From Delphinapterus leucas (Eukaryota > Chordata > Mammalia > Artiodactyla > Monodontidae): a DNA stretch of 64,000 nt. The position numbers and the translations under genes were made by a program. Location of the stretch: positions 782,797 through 846,796 of the forward strand of contig NW_022098024.1 of assembly GCF_002288925.2 (NCBI RefSeq), in the 5' to 3' direction. Numbering within the stretch: the stretch's first letter is position 1; every line of letters starts with the position of its first letter. This document shows positions 45,079-57,403 of the stretch, in pieces. The notes beneath the pieces are model-generated. The model was not told the origin of the DNA and did no database searches. It saw only the letters and a program-made list of their open reading frames with translations.

Positions 45079-45345
45079 GCATATCTCTTGCATGTGGAAC
45101 CAAAAAATAATACAAATGAATCTATATACAAAACAGAGACAGACTCGCAGACATAGAAAACAAACTATGGTTACCAAAGGGAAAAAAGGGAGGGGGGGAA
45201 GGACAAATTAGGGGCGTGGGATCAACAGATACAAACTACTATACATAAACTAGATAAGCCTCAAGGACTTACTGAATAGCACAGGAAATTATACCCAATA
45301 TCTTGTAATAATAGAATATAACAGAGGGGGTATTTTTAAAATGTA
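45079..45345 (+). mobile_element. L1 3' UTR fragment
   Basis: GCATGTGGAACCAAAAAATA, CAAAACAGAGACAGACTCGC, GGTTACCAAAGGGAAAAAAG, TACATAAACTAGATAAGCC and TGAATAGCACAGGAAATTAT match the same 3' UTR family as the fragment at 762-913. No clear A-tail is left. Confidence 0.88.
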
Positions 45346-45688
45346 GGCTTCCCCTAAGTCCTTCATTTAGCTACAATGTGCTCTGTATGAAAGAACAAGC
45401 TACACAGAAGACTCTTACTGAGCAATGTGTGCCCAAGGCCTAGCTCTCAGTGATATAAATAAAGTAGAAGCATTTATTGGAAGAACTAAAATGGCATCTA
45501 GATAAAATCCTTGAAGAAATAAATAAGACACAGCTGTCACAAAAAGAGATGCCCAGGGCATATAGGTTCTATCCAATTGACAGAAACAACACATAAATAA
45601 GCAAACAGACTAACTAAGCAGCTAACCTCAAATGTTATTTACCTGGACAATTTCACATAGTCTGTGCAAAGGACAACCTCCATGTCAC

Positions 45689-45731
<43 letters not shown>

Positions 45732-46894
45732 AGTGCAGTCCACTTTGTAGCAGACAGAGCCCATGGGAGAAACGAGCAATGGGATTTTATAATTTGATGT
45801 CCCTTCAGCCCCTAAGTGCCGTTGAATGTGGATAATAAGGAACTGTGTGCATATCTTGGTATTAAGTGCTTTTGAAAAATGGAGGCTTCCAGCTGATCAG
45901 ATGAAATGGAGCCACTCCTGCCTTCTATTAGCAGAGATACTATCCCGATACTAATTTCTAACATGACCCACAGGGGTGGATGCTTCCTACCAAGAGTGAC
46001 ACTGAACTAAATCACACATTAATTTGTATGATTAGAAAACCAAAAATTACTTTTCCCTGGGGAACATGGTTTTTTGCTGTGAAGCACAAAAGTTAAGTGG
46101 AGTGAAGAAGACACTGGAAAGATGTTAAAACAGGCAACCTTCTCAATATAAAATTAAAAATCATAAAAAGAAATTATCTGCAAATTCAACAAAACTAATG
46201 TGTAGTCAACATAGCTATCTCAGGATCCCAAGTTAACTTTGTCATCGTATGGAAGTTCATACCCAGGATTTGGTTGGGAAGAGGGGTGGTGACCATGGGG
46301 GAGAGTGGGAGAAAGACAGTGAGCAAGCAGAGTCATAAGGAAGGGCTTATGAGAATCACTACTCAGAGATGAAATGGAAAACCAACATTTATTTTTCTCA
46401 ATCATGCTTTATTTAAGCCATGTAGGCATGCTTGTGTATGTGTCTAATATACACATATACATGATGTATGTATATATTATACACACATAAATTTATATAT
46501 TGTATGTGTGATTATTTGTACATTCACATGCATACACATGTATGATATATTCACATATGCACACATGTATATATTTCTTTTGGTTATGTGAATGTTTTTG
46601 TAATGTTTAATATTTTGGGGTTTTTTTTTTGTAGCTGATGTAAATAGAATCTGATCATACTCCTGATAAAGCCTATCTTTTCCTAAAGTTAAACTTATGA
46701 CTCTGAGGCCTTGATTGATTAGTTTACATTGATAGGTACAGTCTCTCATATCGAAAGGCAGTGCTACTGACACACAAGAACTAGGGCATAGACTTAGAGT
46801 TGCTATTCTAGAAGCTTTTGCAGGATTTCACAAGTTGATATGTGTAGCTTAATGGTTAAGTTTAGGGACGATTCCAAAGAAGAATTAACAAGAC
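45346..46894. other. Unassigned; simple repeats
   Basis: Contains a (CA)n run at 45691-45729 and a TA/CA-rich stretch at about 46430-46580 (ATATACAC, TGTATG words). A reverse 98-codon frame overlaps the latter and is a low-complexity artefact. Confidence 0.55.
45691..45729 (+). repeat. (CA)n microsatellite
   Basis: About nineteen uninterrupted CA units. Confidence 0.97.
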
Positions 46895-47105
46895 ATAATA
46901 ACAGTGGTTAACATTTTTCAGACCTTACCATTTGCCATGTACTATGCTAAGTAATTTATTTTGACTATTTTATTCTCCCAAAAAATTATGACGGGAGTAC
47001 TATTATTATCTCTGCCTTATAGATGAGGAAACTGAGACTTAGAAAGCTTAAACAGCTCCCCCTGATGACACACCTGGGTAGAGAGCAACAGAGGTGTATG
47101 CAAAC
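46895..47105 (-). repeat. MIR SINE, near full length
   Basis: Reverse MIR: GTGGTTAACATTTTTCAGAC, GCCATGTACTATGCTAAGTA, TATTATTATCTCTGCCTTAT, AGATGAGGAAACTGAGACTT and ACACACCTGGGTAGAGAG. Confidence 0.9.
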
Positions 47106-49736
47106 ATGTTACCTTTTTCCAGAGCCAACTTACAACTTCACTAGACTTGGGATGACCTTGGGCCAAGCAGTCACTGAGATTAAACTCCATTAAAAACCAC
47201 AGGTACCTTCTATAACTATTCAGATCGGGATAAATAGTCTATAAACTTACAATCCAGACAAGAGGAAAAAAAAGAACTATATATGTTCATGCAGCATTCA
47301 CGGCAATGCAATGTCATTGTCCAGGGAAACAAATGTAAAAGCCTCATCAGCATTCACAAATTTCCTAAATATGATATAAAAATACATTCCTTGTCATACT
47401 TAGTGACTATCTGCTTCCACTTGGAGCAATTGGAACTTCATTTGCAGATTTGAATTTTTGTTTGGTTAAAGCTTCTCTCTTCCTCTCTCTCTCGCTCTCT
47501 TTTTCATCAAACCCAACAGAATCCACACACAACCCTAGTGTCAAAGCCCGAGTGTGGAGCCAAAGCATGTTGAAGAGCAGCAGCAGAAAGAGTAAGAGGC
47601 AGTAATTCCACCACCATTGAAAAAGCAGATGCACACACACTGGAAAGCAGGCATGTTCCCATAAGACATAGATTTTGGAGAACATGGCCACTCCTCTAGG
47701 AATTAAAGCATTTTTTTCAAAGCATATGTCTGAATATCAATGTCTTCTAAGGCACTGTTTATGAATATCTTATAAAATGTGGGCAAATCTTGACTGCAGT
47801 GACTGTTTCTAATACTGCGTCAGAAAGCCTGGTTTTGTAACCTCTGCATCATAAGACTGTGTCTTAACCCAACTCCAGTGAGCATTACCCAGGCCTCATC
47901 TGCAATGGCATTATTTGCTTCATAGCTGTGTTATTTTTCAAAGATCACAAAGTGGTAGAAATCACTGAAATGTTACGCTTTTTTCTGCATGTTTTATGTA
48001 TATATGTGCATAGTATATGCATGCATGTATATATATATATATATGTCTGTCTATATTTATCTATGTATCCATATATCTATGAATATCATTGCTTTATAAT
48101 GGGGATGCATTGACTCATTGTCGTTGTCCTTTTACACATTTATATTTCTTGCCTGACATCCCTATAGTCGCATTTGATTTTGTAACTGTAACTTTATATA
48201 CTTCTCAAGTCATTTCAGTTGTACATATTTTGTATCCTTAACTAGATGAGTTCAGAAAAGGAGTTCTCTCTTTTATTTTCTTCAGAGCACAGGTACATCA
48301 TCTCTTACATTTGAAAGCAAAATTTTGTGTGCTTGTATATTTTTACAGAATTTATCAGACCCTCAAAGGAGTCTATTACCCAAAGAAATTTGAAAGGTCC
48401 CATAAAGATCTCTGAATTCACATTCATGATTTTATGACCTCCATTATTTTACAGCTAGAGAAAGAAAGTGTTTTGGCAAAGGTCTATACTATATTATATT
48501 CTGTACAAATTAATGCCAGACTAGGACTAGCATGAGGTCATGTGACTAGCAGGCAAAGTGCCACTTTCAAGAATTCGATCTATGTTTAGATTTTTAATCC
48601 AGTATTTGCTTCAATTTTGTGTACCCTGTATAGTTTTTGGCAAACGTAGGTAAAGCAATGATTGAATAACACAGTCCCAATTTCAAAAAGAGAAAACTTT
48701 GGATCAGTCTTCTGAACCCTATCCGAATATCTGCATTGCCTGATTCTGCTCTGGATGTGTTGATCTGGGGGTCACAGTATAAATTTTCAATGACAATGAC
48801 AACAAACATCATCAAAGAGATGATTCCAGTTTTTAAGAAGAATGATGCTCGAGTGTACTTACTCTAGTGTCTTGCTTTTCTGCCTCCAAGTTACTGTGGT
48901 CAGCCACATCCTAACTTTCCCGTAAATAAAAATACATTTCAGGAAAACGAGAATGGTAGAGAAAAGAATGAAGACCACTGTCCATTTAAGAGACCATCTG
49001 GTACAAACTCAGTTGTCATCAAAGCAAAGAATTTTTGCTTCAGTTGTAGTTTTTGCTCCCTGTAGATCTTTTCCCAAGTTGCACTTCATTCACCTTCGAT
49101 TACATGTGCATTGGATTGTTCCATGTGCCTTGGCAGTATATTCAGGAAGTGGTTCTTTTTCAGCACGTTTAAATCCCAAGATGAAATAAACACCACTTCA
49201 GGAAGCTGCAATCTTCAAGGCACTGGAGAGTTTCCTGAGTGCAGAACCTCCTTTTCTGAGCTCATCCTCCTGCTTAAGAAAGTAGTTTTGGCTTCACGAG
49301 TCCCACCCATCTATTGTGTTTCCTTGAAAAGCACAAAGGATAAAAACAAGTAGATGATCTCTTGAGAAAACTATGTTTGTAATCTATTTCCTGCTGAAAA
49401 TTACTTCAAAAGTAAATTTGAGTCGATTTTGAAAGGCAAAGAAAAATCCCTCTGCTCCTTCTCAGTCAATATTACCTGTGACTTACTATCTCTTACTTAT
49501 GCTTTTCTTACTTTTCTTTTTTTACCCACACTCTGTCCCCTTGGAGATCAAAGTCCAATCAGTCAAAAGCTTTAAGGAAGAGAGACTTGACAATTCCAGA
49601 AGAAAAACAATATGTAAAGAATAAGAATATTTAATGGATGGAAATAACCAGATGAAGCACAATCTGAAAGAACATAGGGATGGTGACATTTTGTATATTA
49701 GCAAAGAAAATAAAAGTCTCAAATGAATTTTGTTTT
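47106..49736. other. Mostly unassigned; simple repeats
   Basis: Over 2.6 kb I recognise only a CT-rich patch (47474-47500), a TA/TG-rich patch (48000-48075) and a possible very degraded reverse MIR (48430-48560). No exon is evident. Confidence 0.45.
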
Positions 49737-49749
49737 AAAAAGTAATTGA

Positions 49750-49960
49750 GGGGCTTTCCTGGTGGCGCAGTGGTTGAGAGTCCGCCTGCCGATGCGGGGG
49801 ACACGGGTTTGTGCCCTGGTCCGGGAAGATCCCACATGCTGTGGAGTGGCTGGGCCCGTGAGCCATGGCTGCTGAGCCTGCACGTCCGGAGCCTGTGCTC
49901 TGCAACGGGAGAGGCCGCAACAGTGAGAGGCCCGTGTACCGCAAAAAAAAAAAAAAAAAA
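49750..49960 (+). mobile_element. CHR-type SINE, full length
   Basis: Forward copy with GGGGCTTTCCTGGTGG head, A box TGGCGCAGTGG, GGACACGGGTTTGTGCCC, CGGAGCCTGTGCTC and GAGAGGCCCGTGTACCGC before a long A-run. Flanks AAAGTAATTGA at 49739-49749 and 49961-49971 form the target duplication (A-run ambiguity at its start). Confidence 0.96.
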
Positions 49961-50279
49961 AAAGTAATTGATGTAACTCTAAAGCACTCAAGAGTTCTAT
50001 TGAGTATGTACTATGAGCACTGCTCTATGAATATACCCAGAAGAAAATGCAAGGGAATAACTAGACAGAGTCTAACCCTTAAGTCACCATTTATAGTTGA
50101 AGAAATAAAATGTAGACTTGTGAAAAGCAAATTAACAACAGAATGATAAGTGATTCGTATAGACGAGAAGTTAAAGGAGATTCCAGAAACATCCTTGATT
50201 AAAGAGTGTATCCTATTTTTAGTTATTTGTAATCAATTTTTTTATTTATGTATACTTTAAAATTACAAGACTTTTTCAT

Positions 50280-50455
50280 ATATGTTATCTCCTAATATCC
50301 CTAGATTAAGGTCTTAAAGTAGATGTGTCATTGCACAGATGGTAAACTGGAGCTCAGATATTTTCAGTAAATTTCCCAATGATATATGTTTAGAGAATGT
50401 TAGAATCATGACTTGAACTCCTGTGTTGTGAGTCATGGTCCTAAGCTGATACAAG
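50280..50455 (-). repeat. MIR SINE
   Basis: Reverse MIR: ATGTTATCTCCTAATATCCC, CATTGCACAGATGGTAAACT, GGAGCTCAGATATTTTCAG, CATGACTTGAACTCCTGTG. Confidence 0.75.
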
Positions 50456-50489
50456 ATGATAAAAGTAAATGAAATGCTGGAACTTAAAA

Positions 50490-50665
50490 GAGTTCCTTTA
50501 TTCATCAAGTATACACAGAACGATCAAAATATTTCAGCCACTTTGCTAGGCATTGGGCATATCTGTGTGAACAAAACATAGCCTCTGCTTCCTCAGAGAA
50601 GGATAGTAAAGAAAAATAAACAATACCTACTAAATATGAGACATGAAATGATTGAGGGAATAATG
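50490..50665 (-). repeat. L2 LINE 3' end
   Basis: Reverse L2: CTTTATTCATCAAGTATACA, GCCACTTTGCTAGGCATTGG, TGTGTGAACAAAACATAGCC, AGTAAAGAAAAATAAACAAT. Confidence 0.75.
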
Positions 50666-50944
50666 ATGATCAAATAGCATTTGCTAAAGCTCTTCAAAGT
50701 CTTGGATTGTTAGACTGGAGCCCCGTCAAAGCAGGGTGGTTTAGGACATCGAGGATATGAGAACCCAGGAAGAAACAAGTATCTTGCCCTTAAAAGGGTC
50801 ATCATCTGAGAAGAGAGAAGCTTACCATTTGAGAGAAAAGGAGATAGTTCCACAGTCTGGTTAGGAGCCCAATCTTCAAAAGGAAAAATCTGTTTTTAAA
50901 TCCCAGTGCTATAGTGTTCTAACTGTGGGAATTTGAACAAGTTT

Positions 50945-51966
50945 CTGTATACTCACAATGAATTACTGAAAAGAGAAATTAAGAAAATAATCCCATTTAC
51001 AATCACATCAAAAAAATAAGATACCTGGAAATACATTTAAACAAGGAGGTGAAAGATCTGTACACTCAAAAAAAAATAATTTGAAGAAAACACAAGTAAA
51101 TGGGAAGGTATTTCATGTCCATAGATTAGAAAAAATAATATTGTTAAAATGTCTATACTACCCAAAATAACCTACAGATTCAATGTAATTGCCATTAAAA
51201 TTCCAATGGCATTTATTACAGAAATAGAAAATACAATCCTAAAATTGATATGAAACCACAAAAGACTTCAAATAGCCAAAGCAATCTTGAGAAAGAAAAA
51301 CAAAACTGAAGGCATCACACTTTCTGATTTCAGACCATATCAAAAGGCTCAGAAATGAACCCATGCATATGGTCAATTAATTTTCTACAAAGTCTCCCAG
51401 AATAAGTAATGCAGAAACGATCATTTCTACAATAAAAGGAGTTGAGGAAACTGGACATCCACATGCAAATGAGTGAAATCCCTATCTTACACAATACAAA
51501 AAAATATCAACTCAAAATAGGTTTTGAACTTGAGCATAAGACCTGAAACTACAAAACTCCTATAAGAAAGCATAGGGAGTATGCTCCTTAACATTGGTCT
51601 TGGCAATTATTTTCTGGATTTGACACCAAAAACAAAAGCAACAACAGCAAAAATAAACAAGTGGGACTACATCAAGCTAAAAAGCTTCTGCAAAGCAAAG
51701 GAAGCCATCAACAAAATGAAAAGACAAAGTATGGAATGGGAGAAAATATTCACAAACTACATGTCAGATAAGGGGTTAATATCTAAAATACACAAGGAAC
51801 TCATACAATTCAATACCCACCCCACAAAAAAAGTCTGATTAAAAAATGGGAAAAGGACCTGAATAGAAATTTTTCTAAAGGAGATATACAAATGACCTAC
51901 TGGTACATGAAAAGGTGCTCAACATCATTAATCATTAGGGAAATGCAAATCAAAACCACAATGAGA
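50945..51966 (+). mobile_element. Old L1, 5' part of a split copy
   Basis: Forward ORF2 3' half: GAAATTAAGAAAATAATCCC, AAAATAACCTACAGATTCAA, CAATCTTGAGAAAGAAAAAC, AATGGGAGAAAATATTCAC and ATGCAAATCAAAACCACAAT. It stops at the insertion point of the young L1 and resumes after it. An internal deletion removes part of the segment near 51340-51350. The 85-codon frame at 51581-51838 is an ORF2 remnant. Confidence 0.92.
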
Positions 51967-54117
51967 GACAAGTGGCCTTCAAGATGGTTGAAGAGTAAGA
52001 CATGGAGATCACCTTCATCCCAACAAATACATCAAAAATACATCTACATGTGGAACAACTCCTACAGAACACCAAATGAACACTGGCAGAAGACCTCAGA
52101 CTTCCCAAAAGGCAAGAAATACCCCACGAACCTGGGTAGGGCAAAAGAAAAAACAGAGACAAAAGAATAGGGGCGGGACCTGCACCTCTGGGAGGGAGCT
52201 GTGAAGGAGGAAAAGTTTCCACACACTGGGAAGCCCCTTCATTGGTGGGGACAGGGTGTGGACAGGGGGTGGGCAGAGGGGGGAAGCTTCAGAGCCACTG
52301 AGGAGAGCACAGCAACAGAGGTGCAGAGGGCAAAGCAGAGAGATTCCTGCAAAGAGGATCGGTGCCGATCAGCACTCTCCAGCCTGAGAGTCTTGTCTGC
52401 TCACCTGCCGGGATGGGTGGGGACTGGGAGCTGAGCCTCGGGCTTTGGAGGTCAGGTCCCAGGGAGAGGACCGGGGTTGGCTGCATGAACACAGCCTGAA
52501 GGGGGCTAGTGCACCACAGCTAGCCAGGAGGGATTCCGGGAAAAAGTCTGGAGCTGCTGAAGAGGCAAGAGACCATTGTTTTGGGGTGCGTGAGGAGAGA
52601 GGATTCAGAGCACCACCTAAATGAGCTCTAGAGACAGGCGCGAGCTGCAGATATCAGCACGGACACTAGAGACAGTCATGAGATGCTAAGGCCCCTCCTG
52701 CAGCCATCAAGAAGCCTGTGTGCAAGCACAGGTCACTCTCCAAGCCTCCCCATCTGGGAGCCTGTGCAGCCCTCCACTGCCAGGGTCCCGTTATCCAGGG
52801 ACAACTTCCCCGGGAGAAAACACAGCATGGCTTGGACTGTTGCAACATCACACTGGCCTCTGCTGCCACAGGCTTGCCCCACATTCAATATCCTTCCCTC
52901 CCCCCAGCCTGAGTGAGCCAGAGCCCCCTAATCAGCTGCTACCTTAACCCCGTCCTGTCTGGGCAGGAAACAGATGTCATCAGGCAACCTACAGGCAGAG
53001 GTGGAGCCAAATAGAAAGCTGGACCCCAGGAGCTGTGTGAACAAAGAAGAGAAAGAGAAATTTCTCCCAGCAGCCTCAGGAGCGGCGGGTTAAATCTCCA
53101 CAATCAACTTGATGTACCCTGCATCTGTGGAATACCTGAATAGAAAACAAATCATCCCAAAATTGAGGCAGTGGACTTTGGGAGCAACTGTAGATTGGGG
53201 TTTACTTTCTGCATCTAATTTGTTTCCGGTTTTATGTTTATCTTAATTTAGTATTTAGAGCTTATTATCATTGGTAGATTTGTTTATTGATTAGGTTACT
53301 CTCTTACTTTTTTTTAATATATACATATTTTTTCTGAGTGTGTATGCATACGTTTCTTTGTGTGATTTTGTTTGTATAGCTCTGTTTTTACCAATTGTCC
53401 TAGGGTTCTGTCTGTCCATATATATATATTAATTTTAGGTATAGTGTTTAGTGCTGTTATCATTGGTGGATTTGTCTTTTGGTTTGGCTGCTCTTTTCTT
53501 TCTTTGTTTTTTAAATTACTTTTTAATTTTTAATAATATTTTTTATTTTATATTATTTTATTTTTCTTTCTTTCTTTTTCTTCCTTTCTTTCTTTTTTTT
53601 CCCTCCCTTTTCTTCTGAAGAGTGTGGCTTGACAGGGTCTTGGTGCTCCATCTGCGTGTCAGGCCTGAGCCTCTGAGGTGGAGAGCCGAGTTCAGGATAT
53701 TGGTCCACCAGAAATCTCCCAGCCCCATGTAATATCAAATGGCCAAAATTCTCCCGGAGATCTCCATCTCAATACAAAGAACGAACTCTACTCAACGACC
53801 AGCAAGCTACAGTGCTGGACACCCTGTGCCAAACAACTAGCAGAACAGGAACACAACCACACCCATTAGCAGAGAGACTGCCTAAAGTCATATTAACTTC
53901 ACAGACACCCCAAAACACACCACCGAATGTGGTCCTGCTCACTAGAAAGGCAAGATCCAGCCTCATCCACCAAAACACAGACACCAGTCCCCTCCACCAG
54001 GAAGCCTACACAATGACTGAACCAACTTTACCCACAGGGGGCAGACACCAAAAACAACGGGAAATATGAACCTGCAGCCTGCGAAAAGGAGACCCCAAAC
54101 TCAGTAAGTTAAGCAAA
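51967..54117 (+). promoter_or_regulatory. L1 5' UTR (internal promoter region)
   Basis: About 2.15 kb ahead of ORF1. The first 1.1 kb is GC-rich with scattered CpGs (GGGGCGGGACCTGC, GGATCGGTGCCGATCAGC), typical of an L1 5' UTR promoter. The part from about 53200 to 53620 is unusually T-rich with TTTCTTTC simple repeats. Several CpGs appear decayed to TpG. Promoter activity is inferred from position only. Confidence 0.75.
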
Positions 54118-55009
54118 ATGAGAAGACAGAGAAACACACAGCAGATGAAGGAGCAGGTAAAAACCCACCAGACCAAACAAATGAAGAGGAAATAGGCAGT
54201 TTACCTGAAAAAGAATTCAGAATAATGATATAAAGATGATGCAAAATCTTGGAAATAGAATGGAGAAAATACAAGAAACATTTAACAAGGACCTAGAAGA
54301 ACTAAAGAGCAAGCAAACAATGATGAACAACACAATAAATGAAATTAAAAATTCTCTAGAAGGAATCAGTAGCAGAATAACTGAGGCAGAAGAATGGATA
54401 AGTGACCTGGAAGATAAAATAGTGAAAATAACTACCACAGAGCAGAAAAAAGAAAAAAAGAATGAAAAGAATTGAGGACAGTCTCAGAGACCTCTGGGAC
54501 AACATTAAGTGCACCGACATTGGAATTATAGGGGTCCCAGAAGAAGAAGAGAAAAAGAAAGAGACTGAGAAAATATTTGAAGAGATTATAGTTGAAAATT
54601 TCCATAATATGGGAAAGGAAAGAGTCAATCAAGCTCAGGAAATGAGAGAGTCCCATACAGGATATATCCAAGGAGAAACATGCCAAGACACATGTGAACC
54701 AAGCTATCAAAAATTAAATACAAAGACAAAATATTAAAAGCAACAAGGGAAAAGCAAAAAATAAGATACAAGGGAATCCCCATAAGGTTAACAGCTGATC
54801 TTTCAGCAGAAACTCTGCAAGCCAGAAGAGAGTGGCAGGACAAATTTAAAGTGATGAAAGGGAAAAACCTACAACCAAGATTACTCTACCCAGCAAGGAT
54901 CTCATTCAGATTCGACAGAGACCTTAAAACCTTTACAGACAAGCAAAAGCTGAGAGAATTCAGCACCACCAAACCAGCTCTACAACAAATGCTAAAGGAA
55001 CTTTTCTAG
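54118..55009 (+). pseudogene. L1 ORF1 (RNA-binding chaperone), frameshifted
   Basis: In intact L1s this ORF encodes the coiled-coil trimeric RNA-binding protein that coats L1 RNA. The start ATG at 54118 is followed by a stop in the same frame at 54193-54195 after 25 codons. Similarity then continues in other phases: 54236-54475 holds a heptad-like, Lys/Glu/Asn-rich coiled coil (SRITEAEEWISDLEDKI), 54462-54737 holds the start of the RNA-recognition domain (IGVPEEEE), and a C-terminal part ends at TAG 55007-55009 (ALQQMLKELF). At least three phase changes show it is dead. It is followed by ORF2 after about 58 bases, the usual spacing. Confidence 0.93.
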
Positions 55010-56811
55010 CCAGGAAACACAAGAGAAAGAAAAGATCTACAATAACAAATCCAAAACAATTAAGAAAATGCTAATAGGAAATACACATTGATAACTACCT
55101 TATATGTAAATGGATTAAATGCTCCAACCAAAAGACACAGCCTGGCTGAATGGATACAAAAACAAGACCCATATATATGCTGTCTACAAGAGACCCACTT
55201 CAGACCTAGGGACACATACAGACTGAAAGTGAGGGGATGGAAAAAGATATTCTATGCAAATGGAAGTCAAAAGAAAGCTGGAGTAGCAATTCTTATATCA
55301 GAAAAATAGACTTTAAAATAAAGACTATTACAAGAGACAAAGAAGGACACTAGATAATACTCAAGGGACCAATCCAAGAAGAATATATAAAAATTGTAAA
55401 TATTTATGCACCCAACATAGGAGCACCTCAATACATAAGGCATATTCCAACAGACATAAAAGGGGAAATCGGCAGTAACACAATCACAGTAGGGGACTTT
55501 AACAGCCCACTTTCACCAATGGACAGATCATCCAAATTGAAAATAAATAAGGAAACACAAGTTTTAAATGACACAGTAAACAAGATGGACTTTATTGATA
55601 TTTATAGGACATCCCATGAAAAAACAGCAGAATACACTTTCTTCTCAAGTGTTCATGGACATTCTCCAGGAGAGATCATATCTTGGGTCACAAATCAAGC
55701 CTTGGTGAATTTAAGAAAATTTAAATTGTATCAAGTATCTTTTCCGACCACAACTCTGTGAGACTAGACATCAGTTACAGGAAAAAATCTGTAAAAAATA
55801 CAAACACATGCAGATTAAACAATATGCTACTAAATAACCAAGAGATCCCTAAAGAAATCAGGGAGGAAATCAAAAAATACCTAGAAACAAATGACAATGA
55901 AAACATAACGACCCAAAACCTATGGGGTGCAGCAAAAACATTTCTAAGAGGGAAGTTTATAGCAATACAATCCTACTTCAAGAAACAAGAATGATCTCAA
56001 ATAAACAACCTAATATTACACCTAAGGCAATTAGAGAAAGAAGAACAAAAAACCTCCAAGTTAATAGAAGGAAAGAAATCATAAAGATCAGATCAGAAAT
56101 AAATGAAAAAGAAATGAAGGAAACAATAGCAAAGATCAATAAAACTAAAGCTGGTTCTTTGAGAAGATAAACAAAATTGATAAACCATTAGCGAGACTCA
56201 TCAAGAAAAAAAGGGAGAAGACTCAAATCAATGGAATTAGAAGTGAAAAAGGAGAAATAACAACTGACATTGCAAAAATACAAAGGATCATGAGAGATTA
56301 CTACAAGCAACTATATGCCAATAAAATCGACAACTTGGAAGGAATGCACAAATTCTTAGAAAATCACAACCTACTGAGACTGAACCAGGAAGAAATAGAA
56401 AATATAAACAGACTGATCACAAGCACTGAAATTGAGACTGTGATTAAAAATCTTCCAACAAACAAAAGCCCAGGAGCAGATGGCTTCACAGGTGAATTCT
56501 ATCAAACATTTAGAGAAGAGCTAACACCCATCCTTCTCAAACTTTTCCAAAATATAGCAGAGGGAGGAATACTCCCAAACTCATTCTACAAGGCCACCAT
56601 CACCCTTATACCAAAACCATACAAAGATGTCACAAAAAAAGAAATCTACAGACCAATATCACTGATGAGCATAGGTGCAAAAATCCTCAGAAAAATACTA
56701 GCAAACAGAATCCAACAGCAGAATAAAAGGATCATACACCATGATCAAATGGGCTTTATCCCAGGAATGCAAGGATGCTTCAACATATGCAAAACAATCA
56801 ATGTGATATGC

Positions 56812-57403
56812 CATATTAACAAATTGAAGGAGAAAAACCATATGATCATCTCAATAGATGCAGAAAAAGCTTTTGACAAAATTCAACACCTGTTTATGAT
56901 AAAAACCCTGCAGAAAGTAGGCATAGAGGGAACTTACCTCAACATAATAAAGGTCGTATATGACAAACCCACAGCCAACATCATTCTCAATGGTGAAAAA
57001 CTGAAATCATTTCCACTAAGATCAGGAACAAGACAAGGTTGCCCACTCTCACCACAANNNNNNNNNNNNNNNNNNNNNNNNNNNNNNNNNNNNNNNNNNN
57101 NNNNNNNNNNNNNNNNNNNNNNNNNNNNNNNNNNNNNNNNNNNNNNNNNNNNNNNNNCATATTAACAAATTGAAGGAGAAAAACCATATGATCATCTCAA
57201 TAGATGCAGAAAAAGCTTTTGACAAAATTCAACACCTGTTTATGATAAAAACCCTGCAGAAAGTAGGCATAGAGGGAACTTACCTCAACATAATAAAGGT
57301 CGTATATGACAAACCCACAGCCAACATCATTCTCAATGGTGAAAAACTGAAATCATTTCCACTAAGATCAGGAACAAGACAAGGTTGCCCACTCTCACCA
57401 CTA
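56812..57403 (+). repeat. Direct duplication across the gap (likely assembly artefact)
   Basis: Bases 56812-57057 and 57158-57403 are identical except at the penultimate base of the left copy (57056 A versus 57402 T), which lies at the contig edge. Both begin CATATTAACAAATTG. The offset of 346 is not a multiple of three, so the sequence as given breaks the RT frame, whereas collapsing it restores one continuous frame. Confidence 0.95.
57058..57157. other. Assembly gap (100 N)
   Basis: Exactly 100 N, the conventional placeholder for a gap of unknown size. Direct copies of the same 246 bases flank it. Confidence 0.99.

Noticed and set aside
46841..46875. TGTAGCTTAATGGTTAAG, resembling a mitochondrial or nuclear tRNA start
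   Set aside because: No acceptor stem or T-arm follows. It is more likely a degraded SINE head or chance.
52201..52947. GC-rich segment with several frames on both strands, resembling a CpG-island promoter with exons
   Set aside because: It is the 5' UTR of the full-length L1.
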